Positions 19,604 to 28,257 are shown, numbered from the stretch's first letter. The stretch is 64,000 nucleotides of DNA from Leuconostoc carnosum (GCF_014207505.1 NZ_JACHGL010000003.1:186001-250000); one strand, 5' to 3'. Numbers and translations: made by a program. Notes: a model not told the origin generated them from the letters alone.

Positions 19604-20044
19604 TTATTCTCCAAATAAGGGTTTTATGATATTATATACTTTTTCCGCATCAAATTGGCTACCACGTAACTCATAAGCAAATAACATAGGTACCCCAAAT
19701 TTTTGGGCATATCGTAATCCGGTTAAATTAAATTGTACGTTGAAATTGCGATTCCCAGAACCAACTATCCCTTTTAGATAAGCGCTATTACGGCCAAAAG
19801 AAATATAGTCACCTAAAGCGTTGGTAAATATTTCGGTTACTTCAGGTCCTGTGCCCGTTCCACCATTGAGATAAGTTGGTACAATCGCTATATATGGCTC
19901 TGTCTCGTTAGCATAATCCGTTTCATCGCCAATAAGACGTGAACTAAACTCATCCCCATTAGCTTCTGTAATACTTTTGAGCTTTTCTACAAAGGATATT
20001 GTGTTCCCCTCTGTAGAAGCATACAAGACATTAATTTTTGTCAT
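19604..20044 (-). CDS. nrdI: Flavodoxin-like NrdI
   Basis: 146 aa. NrdI provides oxidant for assembly of the NrdF dimanganese-tyrosyl cofactor. FMN-binding loops: YASTEGNTISFVEKL near the N-terminus, PTYLNGGTG, and GSGNRNFN. It is preceded by a 105-base gap with an extended -10 element, so nrdIF may have additional transcription. Confidence 0.94.
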   Translation of the reverse strand: MTKINVLYASTEGNTISFVEKLKSITEANGDEFSSRLIGDETDYANETEPYIAIVPTYLNGGTGTGPEVTEIFTNALGDYISFGRNSAYLKGIVGSGNRNFNVQFNLTGLRYAQKFGVPMLFAYELRGSQFDAEKVYNIIKPLFGE

Positions 20045-20073
20045 TAATACGATGTCCTTTGTTTAATTATCCA

Positions 20074-20082
20074 ATCATATCA
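20074..20082 (-). promoter_or_regulatory. Possible internal promoter before nrdI
   Basis: TG-A-TATGAT on the minus strand inside the nrdE-nrdI gap, with no good -35. An imperfect inverted repeat (AAGTATGAAAA ... TTTTCATATTTACTT, about 20100-20143) lies just upstream. Confidence 0.4.
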
Positions 20083-20149
20083 CACAATTGTCACAAATAA
20101 GTATGAAAATCTCCAATAAACTGTATGTTTTCATATTTACTTTTCAAAA

Positions 20150-22321
20150 CTAAATTGAGCAACTCTCACACTCGTTAACACCTGACTCTTGGTTATCATC
20201 AGTAAATGTGCGGACATAATACAATGACTTAATATCCTTGTGAAACGCATAGTTACGTAAGATAGTTAGATCACGGGTTGTCATTTTATCAGTTCGACCA
20301 TTTTTCCATTCATACAAACCGCTTGGTAATGTCGAACGCATAAATAGCGTCAGCGACATCCCCTGATCTACATGCGCCTGAGCAGTGGCATAAACATCAA
20401 TGACCTTTCGCATATCAGTATCATAAGCTGATACATAATATGGCATCGTTTCATTACTCAATCCTGGTGCTGGATAATAAACCTTTCCAATCATACCTTC
20501 TTGACGTTCTTCAATTTTATTAACAATAGGCAATAGTGTCGCAGTTGTATCGTTAACATAAGATATCGAACCTGTCGGTGCTACGGCATGACGATAAGCG
20601 TGATACATACCATATGTCATCACATCATTTTTTAATTCAAGCCAGTCACTTTTTGTTGGCACATGATGTTGACCAAATTCTCGAATCACCTTAGTAGTCT
20701 TTGGTATCCAATCTTTAGCTAAATATTTATCAAAATATGATCCGTCCGCGTAGGCTGATTTATCAAATTCAAAGAAAGTTTCATGACGCTCTTTGGCAAT
20801 CCTTACTGATGCTTTGATGGAATAATAATTCAGTGTCATGAAAAATGTTGATGTGAAATCTAATGCTTCTTCATCACCATAATACATCTGATGTTGTGCA
20901 AAATATGCTGCCAGTCCCATAGCACCCAAACCAATGGCATGCTTTTCATGATTACCTTTAGCAATTGATGGTACAACATCCAACTTTGATGTATCTGAAA
21001 CGTAGGTCAGCGCACGTACCATAGCATCAACTGATTGATCAAAATTATCAGTATGCATCATATTCACGATATTTACTGAACCTAAGTTACAACTAACATC
21101 TGAGCCTAAGCGTGTATAATGCTGATCATCATCAATGTCTGATGGTGCCTGTACCTGCAAAATTTCCGAACATAAATTCGACGACACAATCTTACCAGAA
21201 ATAGGGTTGGCACGATTGGTCGTATCGATATTAATAATATAAGGATAACCCGACTCTTGTTGTAATTTCGAAATTTCTTCTTCTAGTGAACGGGCGTCCA
21301 ACTCATACTTGCGAATTTTATCATTGGCCACCATTTTGTCATATTCAGCAGTGATATCAACATAATTAAATGGCTGTCCATAGACATCTTCAACATCTGC
21401 TGGACTGAAAAGATACATCTTTTCATTATTTTTAACAAGTTCATAGAACTTATCTGGCACTGTTAAACCAAGAGAAAGTGTCTTGACACGTATTTTTTCA
21501 TCAGCATTCTCTTTCTTTGTTGACAAAAAAGGCATAATATCAGGATGGAATATTGATAAATAAGCCACACCAGCGCCTTGACGTGCCCCAACTTGTGATG
21601 AAAATGTAAATGAATCTTCTAATAATTTCATAATTGGCACAACGCCACCAGCGGCGTTGTCAATTCCCATCACAGGTGCGCCACCTTCACGAACGTTGCT
21701 CAGCGTGATACCAACTCCCCCACCCATCTTTGACAATTGTAAAGCAGAGTTAATTGTACGTCCGATTGAATTCATATCGTCTGAAGTTTGAATAATGAAA
21801 CAAGACACCAGTTCACCACGACGTGCCCGGCCAGCATTCAAAAAACTAGGTGTGGCTGGTTGATAACGTTGGTGAATCATTTCATCAGCTATACGTAAAG
21901 CAACTACTTCATCACCGTCAGCATAGTACAATGCATTCATAGCGACACGATCCACGTACGTTTCAATGTAGTATTGACCGTCATTAGTTTTCAATGCGTA
22001 CTGATTATAAAACTTGAATGCCGCCATAAAAGACTTAAACTTAAAGTTTTCGCCGTTTAAATAAGCATAGAGTTTCTCAATAAACTCTAAATTATACTTT
22101 TTTATAAATTCACGTTCCAAAAAATCATTCTCGAATAACCATTCGAAACGTTCTGACAATGAGTCAAACTTCATGACATTTGGTCGAACATTCTCTCTCA
22201 AAAAAGCATCAAGTGCTTCTTGATCTTTTTCAAGTTGGATTTGGCCATTTTTAGGAATATTGATTTGATTATTCAAATCAAAATAAGTCACTTCATTTAG
22301 GTTCAGGTCTTTTAATGACAT
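20150..22321 (-). CDS. nrdE: Class Ib ribonucleotide reductase alpha subunit
   Basis: 723 aa. Reduces ribonucleoside diphosphates. Seen: ATPSFLNAGRARRGELVSCF with the active-site Cys, GGGVGITLSNVREGGAP, NLCSEILQ (radical-site region), MHAYRHAVAPTGS and the redox C-terminus NECESCSI (CxxC shuttle). No extra N-terminal ATP cone of class Ia. Separated from nrdH by a hairpin with T-run. GAGG ribosome binding site. Confidence 0.97.
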   Translation of the reverse strand: MSLKDLNLNEVTYFDLNNQINIPKNGQIQLEKDQEALDAFLRENVRPNVMKFDSLSERFEWLFENDFLEREFIKKYNLEFIEKLYAYLNGENFKFKSFMAAFKFYNQYALKTNDGQYYIETYVDRVAMNALYYADGDEVVALRIADEMIHQRYQPATPSFLNAGRARRGELVSCFIIQTSDDMNSIGRTINSALQLSKMGGGVGITLSNVREGGAPVMGIDNAAGGVVPIMKLLEDSFTFSSQVGARQGAGVAYLSIFHPDIMPFLSTKKENADEKIRVKTLSLGLTVPDKFYELVKNNEKMYLFSPADVEDVYGQPFNYVDITAEYDKMVANDKIRKYELDARSLEEEISKLQQESGYPYIINIDTTNRANPISGKIVSSNLCSEILQVQAPSDIDDDQHYTRLGSDVSCNLGSVNIVNMMHTDNFDQSVDAMVRALTYVSDTSKLDVVPSIAKGNHEKHAIGLGAMGLAAYFAQHQMYYGDEEALDFTSTFFMTLNYYSIKASVRIAKERHETFFEFDKSAYADGSYFDKYLAKDWIPKTTKVIREFGQHHVPTKSDWLELKNDVMTYGMYHAYRHAVAPTGSISYVNDTTATLLPIVNKIEERQEGMIGKVYYPAPGLSNETMPYYVSAYDTDMRKVIDVYATAQAHVDQGMSLTLFMRSTLPSGLYEWKNGRTDKMTTRDLTILRNYAFHKDIKSLYYVRTFTDDNQESGVNECESCSI

Positions 22322-22364
22322 AATTTTCGTCCTCTATCTCTTTATAGATACTGTATCGTGTGAA

Positions 22365-22403
22365 AATAAAAAAATATCGCCTGCATACCGCACGATATTT
22401 TTT
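22365..22403 (-). terminator. Terminator-like hairpin between nrdH and nrdE
   Basis: AAAAAATATCG and CGATATTTTTTT form an 11-bp stem with a GC-containing loop and end in a T-run on the minus strand. Because nrdE follows without a clear promoter, it probably attenuates rather than ends the operon, making NrdH mRNA more abundant than nrdEIF. Confidence 0.6.
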
Positions 22404-22412
22404 GGCTTCAGT

Positions 22413-22643
22413 TTATGCTGAAATCTTTTTTAATACATCCGGACGGAAACCAGAAAACTTTGGCATGCCTTCAATTGAGACTACAGGTGTCTGACGGAAC
22501 CCATCAGCTTTTAACTCATCAACATATTTTATTTCTTCTTCAATATTGATTTCTTTAAATGCAATGCCTTGTGATTCTAAAAACTTTTTAGTCATTTTGC
22601 ACTGTACACAGTCGTATTTCGTATATACTATCACTTTTTCCAT
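22413..22643 (-). CDS. nrdH: Glutaredoxin-like NrdH
   Basis: 76 aa thioredoxin-fold hydrogen donor for NrdE. Active site YDCVQCKMTK, cis-Pro in RQTPVV and the family signature FSGFRPD near the C-terminus (usually WSGFRPD). First gene of the nrd operon, with a long leader of about 240 bases. Confidence 0.95.
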   Translation of the reverse strand: MEKVIVYTKYDCVQCKMTKKFLESQGIAFKEINIEEEIKYVDELKADGFRQTPVVSIEGMPKFSGFRPDVLKKISA

Positions 22644-22890
22644 GCTACTACCTCTATATTTATGTTGCTTATTTATTTTTTGATTTACTATCTATTAGTT
22701 TACCTATTTTTCAGAATTAAACAAGGACAATATCAGTCTTTACAAACAATTGTTCCCACGATACGCGGAAAGTCGGCGTTTAATAAAAAAATTAATATAA
22801 AATATTTTGAATCTACGATACGAACTTTAAAAACACTGTTATACCAATGTTTTATATCTTGTATCATTTATTTCTATTTGTGGCCACTTT

Positions 22891-22918
22891 ATTATAAAAC
22901 TCGTTAAAATGTTGTCAG
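22891..22918 (-). promoter_or_regulatory. Candidate nrdH promoter
   Basis: CTGACA, 16-base spacer, TATAAT on the minus strand, leaving a leader of roughly 240 bases. A weaker match (TTGTTT-16-TAAACT) lies closer to the gene. No clear NrdR palindrome was seen. Confidence 0.55.
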
Positions 22919-23068
22919 TGTTCGTTTTATTATTATAGACATATTTATTCAATTCTTTTTATAGCGAAATTGCGTTCGCTTTTTTTCTTCTTTAATATTT
23001 CAAAATTTAAAAATGTTCGCTTTTTAAAAGTTATAATTTTATTATGGTTTATCTTTTATCTCATTTTC
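22919..23068 (+). other. Divergent intergenic region with an orphan plus-strand terminator
   Basis: Part of the 472-base gap between nrdH and the CNNM gene. At 22963-22987 AGCGAA-ATTGCG-TTCGCT followed by seven T's looks like a plus-strand terminator with no gene upstream, and GTTCGCTTTTT recurs at 23014-23024. The rest is very AT-rich. A small plus-strand transcript is possible. Confidence 0.4.
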
Positions 23069-23077
23069 TGGTATAAT
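23069..23077 (+). promoter_or_regulatory. Extended -10 promoter for the CNNM gene
   Basis: TG-G-TATAAT about 40 bases before the start codon; no good -35. Confidence 0.65.
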
Positions 23078-23115
23078 ACCCAATAGTATACATATTAGAA
23101 AAGAGGTTTACGATT

Positions 23116-24528
23116 TTGGATTCTGGTCCGTCTATGCTCTTCAACTTTTTCATTATTGTTGTCGTGCTGTTACTTGCTATTTTGTTTACTTTAACAGAAT
23201 ATGCCTTGGTTAAAGTTCGTCTTAGTGCTTTACGTGCATTAAAAGATACACGTGACAAACCCTCACGTAATATTGATAATGCCATTCACATGGTCACACA
23301 TTTAACCGAATACCTGTCAACCGCACAAGTCGGAATTACATTGACAAGTTTGATTTTAGGTTGGGTTGGTGAAGAAACAGTCGCTCAAATCATTCTTGGT
23401 TCTAACATTCTCCCCGCAGAATATGCACGCGCAGTTTCATCGGTTGCGGCAATGATTATCTTCACTGTGGTTCACGCTGTATTCACCGATTTAGTACCAA
23501 AAAACATTGCTATTGAATCACCTGTTAAGGTACTACTTATTATTGTTCGTCCCGTTCGTTTTTTCCATATTACCCTATTTCCATTGATTTGGACGTTAGA
23601 TCATTTGTCTAACTTTATTACACACTTACTTGGATTTCGAACAGACGGTGAAGAAGATATTTACTCACAGACTGAAATATTATCCTTATCTAAGAATGCA
23701 GCAGCCGCTGGTGAATTAGATGAAGAAGATTTAACCTTTATGCAACGTGCTTTTGCCATGAATGATAAGGTAGCTGTTGATATTATGATTGATCGGACAT
23801 CAATGACTGCTGTTGATGTTAAAACACCAATATCTGACGCCTTAAATTTATATCTGCAAGAACGCTATTCAAGATTCCCAGTCATTGCTGATAATGATAA
23901 AGATAAGGTATTAGGCTACGTTTTCAACTATGATTTGGTTCGCCAAGCACGAATCAATGATCATGATCCTGTTTCTAAGATCATGCGTGATATTCCAGCC
24001 GTACCTGAAAATATGGATTTACACGATGTCATGGATGAAATGATTATTAAACGCTCTCCGATTGCTATTGTGGTCGACGAATATGGTGGTACCAGTGGTT
24101 TAATTACAGATAAAGATATCTATGAAGAATTATTCGGTACTGTTCGTGATGAAATTGATGATGTGTCCGATGACTATATCGAAAAGCTCGGTGATCACCG
24201 TTATAAAGTATCTGGTAAAATGACGCTTTATGATTTTGAACGATACTTTAATCAAAATGTTAAAGAATTAGAAGACGATGATGCTGTAACATTGACAGGT
24301 TATATCTTAAATCAAGATCCTGAATTTAGAGCCGGAAACATGATGAAAGTTGCTAATTTTGAAATAACAGCTTTAGATTACGATAATGCCTACATTTCTG
24401 AATTCATTGTGCAAGTGTTACCGACACCACGAGAAGATCTTAACAGTAATGGTGTCTTTGACGATGACGAAATTACAAATGTCACTGATCATAATACAAA
24501 GGATTTGTCTCAAAACACGTCAAGATAA
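23116..24528 (+). CDS. CNNM/CorC-like membrane protein (DUF21-CBS-CBS-CorC_HlyC)
   Basis: 470 aa. An N-terminal DUF21/CNNM region with about four membrane segments (residues 8-150), then a CBS pair (VDIMIDRTSMTAVD...RFPVIADNDKDKVLGYVF and SKIMRDIPAVPEN...IAIVVDEYGGTSGLIT) and a C-terminal CorC/HlyC domain (residues about 350-435). Often annotated hemolysin; the family is linked to Mg export, not proven here. It starts with TTG, supported by AGAGG nine bases upstream; the next ATG is six codons in and too far from the ribosome binding site. Confidence 0.9.
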   Translation: MDSGPSMLFNFFIIVVVLLLAILFTLTEYALVKVRLSALRALKDTRDKPSRNIDNAIHMVTHLTEYLSTAQVGITLTSLILGWVGEETVAQIILGSNILPAEYARAVSSVAAMIIFTVVHAVFTDLVPKNIAIESPVKVLLIIVRPVRFFHITLFPLIWTLDHLSNFITHLLGFRTDGEEDIYSQTEILSLSKNAAAAGELDEEDLTFMQRAFAMNDKVAVDIMIDRTSMTAVDVKTPISDALNLYLQERYSRFPVIADNDKDKVLGYVFNYDLVRQARINDHDPVSKIMRDIPAVPENMDLHDVMDEMIIKRSPIAIVVDEYGGTSGLITDKDIYEELFGTVRDEIDDVSDDYIEKLGDHRYKVSGKMTLYDFERYFNQNVKELEDDDAVTLTGYILNQDPEFRAGNMMKVANFEITALDYDNAYISEFIVQVLPTPREDLNSNGVFDDDEITNVTDHNTKDLSQNTSR

Positions 24529-24532
24529 TCAA

Positions 24533-24551
24533 TCGCTTCGGCGGTTTTTTT
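24533..24551 (+). terminator. Terminator of the CNNM gene
   Basis: AATCGC-TTCG-GCGGTT (one G-U pair) followed by T's. Confidence 0.8.
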
Positions 24552-24587
24552 ATTTAGTTGTCTTTTCAAGAAATTAACACCATTAAA

Positions 24588-24596
24588 TGTTAAAAT
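24588..24596 (+). promoter_or_regulatory. Extended -10 promoter upstream of the phosphatase leader
   Basis: TG-T-TAAAAT; transcription would start near 24603, giving a leader of about 105 bases that contains an orphan AGGAGG. Confidence 0.5.
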
Positions 24597-24620
24597 GGAA
24601 TTAATAAATTTTAGGAGGAA

Positions 24621-24689
24621 ATGTGTTGCAATAACCTTGAGCTACTAATCACTTATAATTTGCGACATAGTGATTTTAACCAAGTATAA
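24621..24689 (+). other. Possible leader ORF behind an orphan AGGAGG
   Basis: AGGAGG at 24613-24618 is followed by three overlapping tiny ORFs: ATG at 24621 (22 codons, MCCNNLELLITYNLRHSDF...), GTG at 24623 (M-L-Q-stop) and TTG at 24626 (M-Q-stop). The TTG has the best spacing (seven bases). None continues into the phosphatase frame. Confidence 0.35.
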
Positions 24690-24708
24690 TTTGGAGCACG
24701 CCAGTAAT

Positions 24709-25374
24709 ATGTCTATTAACCTCTATATCGTTCGCCATGGCGAAACATATTTTAATTTTCTACACCGCTTTCAAGGCTGGTCTGACGCCCCTTTAACAGA
24801 GCGTGGTATTCAACACGGCTTGGATGCAGGTTTGCGGTTGGCAAACCTCCACTTTGACGGTGCTTATTCATCCGATTTAACTCGCGCTGTCCATACTGCA
24901 CGATACATTTTACAAAATAACACAGTAGATTCACCTCTAGAGCCAACTCAATTACCTGATTTCCGTGAACAATTTTTCGGATCATTTGAAGGTATTGATA
25001 GCGAGGTAGTATCAACAACCCTCAATGCTTTTAAAAGTGAGCCGTTTGAATCTTATTCTGAATTAATTAAGAACTATGGCATGCCTGATGCTATGGATAC
25101 ACTCCATCTAGCTGATCCATTTAGCTTTGCTGAAACCGATGACAAATGGACACAACGTGTGCAACATGGGTTTGCTGACATTAGAGACCGTCATAACGAT
25201 GGTGATAATGTCTTAATTGTATCGCACGGTACAACAATTCGCGGAATCGCTGAAAAACTAGGACACCACGATTTTGCCAGTACACCGGTCACTAATGGTG
25301 CGGTTATGCAGATAGAACTAACACCTGATAGTACAACACTAACGAACTTCAACGACAATACAACAATTTTTTAA
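24709..25374 (+). CDS. Histidine phosphatase family protein
   Basis: 222 aa phosphoglycerate mutase-like phosphatase. RHGETYFNFLHRFQGWSDAPLTERG carries the phosphohistidine motif, with SSDLTRAVHTA, REQFFGSFEG and SHGTTIRGIAEKLG supplying the second His. Substrate unknown. The frame is open from a GTG at 24670, but that start has no ribosome binding site; ATG 24709 gives the normal family N-terminus (MSINLYIVRHGE). Adjacent to hflX, which has its own promoter. Confidence 0.85.
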   Translation: MSINLYIVRHGETYFNFLHRFQGWSDAPLTERGIQHGLDAGLRLANLHFDGAYSSDLTRAVHTARYILQNNTVDSPLEPTQLPDFREQFFGSFEGIDSEVVSTTLNAFKSEPFESYSELIKNYGMPDAMDTLHLADPFSFAETDDKWTQRVQHGFADIRDRHNDGDNVLIVSHGTTIRGIAEKLGHHDFASTPVTNGAVMQIELTPDSTTLTNFNDNTTIF

Positions 25375-25403
25375 TAGACAATGTTTCAAAAAACTGTTAC
25401 ACT
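25375..25403 (+). promoter_or_regulatory. hflX promoter
   Basis: TAGACA, 17-base spacer, TACACT with an extended TG-T element, starting immediately after the phosphatase stop codon. Start near 25410; leader about 167 bases. Confidence 0.75.
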
Positions 25404-25441
25404 AACAATAATCTAATAAAGGAAGTACAGTAACTTGTTGA

Positions 25442-25477
25442 ATGAATTTTAAGATCCCGTATGATAAAAATAACTGA
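25442..25477 (+). other. Candidate leader peptide in the hflX leader
   Basis: An 11-codon ORF (MNFKIPYDKNN) whose TGA stop is exactly the three-base loop of the hairpin at 25466-25486. An alternative five-codon ORF, TTG at 25435 (M-L-N-E-F), is better spaced from GGAAG at 25421-25425. Either could carry a ribosome into the hairpin region. Confidence 0.45.
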
Positions 25478-25486
25478 GTTATTTTT
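25466..25486 (+). promoter_or_regulatory. AT-only hairpin in the hflX leader
   Basis: AAAAATAAC-TGA-GTTATTTTT, perfect nine-bp stem ending in T's. Weak as a terminator because it has a single G-C pair; overlaps the leader ORF stop codon. Confidence 0.5.
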
Positions 25487-25540
25487 GTGTACATTTTCTT
25501 GAGATTGGTTCGGAATTAGCTGTCTTTGACGCGTAAAATG

Positions 25541-25574
25541 CCCCCAGTCTCGTAATTTACTGGAGGTATTTTTT
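25541..25574 (+). terminator. Terminator/SD-sequestering hairpin before hflX
   Basis: CCCCCAGT (25541-25548) pairs with ACTGGAGG (25559-25566, one mismatch) and is followed by TATTTTTT. The 3' arm contains the hflX ribosome binding site GGAGG. Upstream GAGATTGG (25501-25508) can pair over eight bases with CCAGTCTC (25544-25551), which would disrupt it, so two exclusive folds exist. Confidence 0.65.
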
Positions 25575-25576
25575 AT

Positions 25577-26875
25577 ATGACAGAGCAACATTCAACGACA
25601 GAAGCCCCACGCCAAGTATTCTTGGTGGGTCTAACAACAAATAACGGTAGTTTTAACTACGAAATAGAAGAATTAGGCAATCTAGCGAAAGCAAATAATC
25701 TAGAACCAGTTGAAACTTTTACACAAAAGCTTGAACGCCCTAATCCGGCATTGTATTTTGGTAAAGGTAAAGTTGAAGAATTGGCTGAAGCAGTTAAAAC
25801 ATACGATGTAGATATGATTATCGCCAACGATGAATTATCCCCCTCACAAATTCGTAACTTAGAAAAAGAGACCAATGTGACAGTCGTTGACCGTACTGGG
25901 TTAATTTTAGATATTTTTGCACAACGTGCACAAACTAAAGAAGCTAAATTACAGGTACAATTAGCACGCTTACAATACCAATTACCACGTTTACGCACAA
26001 GCATGTCGGTTAGTCTCGATCAACAAACAGGTGCTGGTGGTGGTGGCTTTACATCACGTGGTGCTGGTGAAACAAAGTTGGAAGAATCTCGTCGCCGTAT
26101 TACCGCACAAATGGTTCATATTCGCCAAGACCTGGCTTCACTCACAAAAAGTGACACAACACGCACTGTACGTCGTAATAGCAATGACCTAGCTAACGTC
26201 GCCTTAGTAGGCTACACAAATGCCGGCAAGTCGACATTAATGAACCGTTTGCTCAAACGTTTTGGCGTTGGCGCCGATACTGACACCAGCAAACAAGTGT
26301 TTGAAAAAAATATGCTCTTTGCTACGCTGAACACAACCGTACGTCAACTTACATTACCAGATAAAAAGCAGTTCTTATTAAGTGATACGGTTGGCTTCGT
26401 TTCTAAATTACCCCATAACTTAGTCGCTGCCTTTAAATCAACACTGCAAGAAGCAGCCAGCGCTGATCTACTACTACAAGTTGTCGACGTGTCAGATGAC
26501 CATTATAAAGAGATGATGGCTACTACTGAAGCAACCTTGGCTGAAGTTGGTATTCATGACATCCCAATGATCACTATCTATAATAAAGCAGACCGAACCG
26601 AACTCACTTATCCTGAATTATCGGGTGAAAATGCAATTACTATTTCAGCATTAGATACTGCCTCACAAGATGCACTGATCACATTGATTAAGCAACAAAT
26701 ATTTAAAGATGTTACAACAGTCAAACTCCATGTACCTTTTGATAAGGGTGGTATTTCAGCAAAGTTAGCAGCAAATCACACTTTTATAACAGAAGATTAT
26801 GATGAACATGGTAGCTTAATCACGGTTGAATTATCGCAGTTAGAACGCGAGCTATTTAAAGAATATATTATTTAA
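25577..26875 (+). CDS. hflX: Ribosome-associated GTPase HflX
   Basis: 432 aa. HflX binds the 50S subunit and splits stalled or hibernating 70S ribosomes. N-terminal HflX domain (NPALYFGKGKVEELAE; ANDELSPSQIRNLE), glycine-rich GAGGGGFTSRGAGETKLEESRRRI linker, then the G domain: GYTNAGKSTLMNRL (G1), SDTVGFVSKLPHNL (G3), YNKAD (G4). GGAGG ribosome binding site ten bases before ATG, buried in a leader hairpin. Controlled, I infer, by attenuation. Confidence 0.96.
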   Translation: MTEQHSTTEAPRQVFLVGLTTNNGSFNYEIEELGNLAKANNLEPVETFTQKLERPNPALYFGKGKVEELAEAVKTYDVDMIIANDELSPSQIRNLEKETNVTVVDRTGLILDIFAQRAQTKEAKLQVQLARLQYQLPRLRTSMSVSLDQQTGAGGGGFTSRGAGETKLEESRRRITAQMVHIRQDLASLTKSDTTRTVRRNSNDLANVALVGYTNAGKSTLMNRLLKRFGVGADTDTSKQVFEKNMLFATLNTTVRQLTLPDKKQFLLSDTVGFVSKLPHNLVAAFKSTLQEAASADLLLQVVDVSDDHYKEMMATTEATLAEVGIHDIPMITIYNKADRTELTYPELSGENAITISALDTASQDALITLIKQQIFKDVTTVKLHVPFDKGGISAKLAANHTFITEDYDEHGSLITVELSQLERELFKEYII

Positions 26876-26895
26876 CCAAGAATGGATTATCTATA

Positions 26896-26922
26896 GAAAA
26901 AGAACGCCTAGGCGTTCTTTTT
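26896..26922. terminator. Bidirectional terminator between hflX and the exporter
   Basis: AAAAAGAACGCC-TA-GGCGTTCTTTTT, perfect palindrome with T-runs both ways; it overlaps the 3' end of the exporter gene. Confidence 0.92.
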
Positions 26923-28257
26923 GCTTGCATTAAAATATAACATAATTAACCCTAAAATCAGAATAGCTATGATAATTGATAAGTAACCAAAAATTTGAAA
27001 GCCATGCAGTCCACCCAGTTTTGCTTGTAACAAAGCACCAACTGTTGTTCCTAAAGCCCCCATGAACATCTGTAACGTTTGTATGATTGCTGTTGCGTCA
27101 GACTTTTCTGAGGCTGGTACATCAACTAGAGCTGCAGTTTGTGCCCCAGTAAAAGCCATATTTCGACCAATGATAAACACGATATACAACATAATAATCG
27201 AAATAAGTGCCAAATGTTGCGTCCAAATAGCCATAATTAATACAACAATTGTGAAAATCCAATTGCCTACGTACAAGGGTAGTTTAGCACCCTTTAAATC
27301 ATATACTCGACCAAATATAGGGTTTAAAAAAGCACCAATCAGTGAACCAGGTAATAAAGAAAAACCTGCCAAAAAACTAGATGTATGCAAAACTTCCTGT
27401 AAGAAAGTTGGAATAATTAAATTCAGTCCCAACATAACAAACATATATAATGAAATTGGCAATAATAAAGCAACAAATTTCACTTCAGTAAATAACTTTA
27501 AATCTAAAAAACTTTGTTTTGAGTGTCGCCCACGCCAGATAAAAGCGACTAGTGTGACAATAATAATGCTAACTAATAGCCAGTTGACACGCCCCTGTTC
27601 TAATTGGTTCACAACTAGTAAAGTAACTATCAAAAATATAGATAACAAGGAAAATGCTAACGCGTCAAATTTTTGTTTCACAGGATAACGTTCGATAGCT
27701 ACAACAGTTCGCCAGCCTAAAATAAGTGACAATATGGGTGCAATTAGTAAAATAAAGAAGATGGATCGCCAGCCTAATGTGTCTACTAATACCCCCCCAT
27801 AAGTAGGCCCAAATGATGGTGCCAAACTAACAACTAATGCGGCTAACCCCATCCAAACACCAATTTTGGCATGTGGCACAGTCGCCACAACAACGTTAAA
27901 CACTAGTGGCATAGCAATACCAGCAGAAATACCTTCTAAAATACGTCCCAATAATAACACCGGAATATTGTTGGCCAACCCAGCAATTAATGTGCCGATG
28001 ATAAAAATAAACACACTAACCAACCATAACATTCGTCTGCTAAACCGCTTGGTCAAGTAGGCACTTGTAGTCACCATAACCGTTACTGCAAGTAGATAAG
28101 CTGTTGTTACCCATTGAATGAGATTTAAATTTGTATTAAAAACTTTTGTTAACACTGGAAACGTCACATTCATTGCTGTTTCCGCCATGATACCTGAAAA
28201 AGCGACCAATGCGACTGATACAATGCCAAGTGCTGTTTTTAAAGATACTTTTTCCAT
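26908..28257 (-). CDS. DHA2-family MFS multidrug exporter
   Basis: 449 aa from the preferred start, about 14 membrane segments, as in EmrB/QacA proton-drug antiporters. Antiporter motif C is visible (SFGPTYGGVLVDTLGWRSIFF), and motif A-like TKRFSRRMLW. Substrate unknown. The frame reaches an ATG at 28302, but that codon sits inside a leader hairpin with no ribosome binding site; ATG 28257 (MEKVSLKTALG) follows GAGAGG and gives a normal N-terminus. Divergent from an XRE regulator with shared 13-base repeats between the promoters. Confidence 0.88.
   Translation of the reverse strand: MEKVSLKTALGIVSVALVAFSGIMAETAMNVTFPVLTKVFNTNLNLIQWVTTAYLLAVTVMVTTSAYLTKRFSRRMLWLVSVFIFIIGTLIAGLANNIPVLLLGRILEGISAGIAMPLVFNVVVATVPHAKIGVWMGLAALVVSLAPSFGPTYGGVLVDTLGWRSIFFILLIAPILSLILGWRTVVAIERYPVKQKFDALAFSLLSIFLIVTLLVVNQLEQGRVNWLLVSIIIVTLVAFIWRGRHSKQSFLDLKLFTEVKFVALLLPISLYMFVMLGLNLIIPTFLQEVLHTSSFLAGFSLLPGSLIGAFLNPIFGRVYDLKGAKLPLYVGNWIFTIVVLIMAIWTQHLALISIIMLYIVFIIGRNMAFTGAQTAALVDVPASEKSDATAIIQTLQMFMGALGTTVGALLQAKLGGLHGFQIFGYLSIIIAILILGLIMLYFNASKKNA

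Noticed and set aside
22662-22907. 81-codon hydrophobic ORF upstream of nrdH on plus
   Set aside because: No ribosome binding site, very AT-rich composition, and it is antisense to the nrdH leader and promoter; the hydrophobic codons follow from T-richness.
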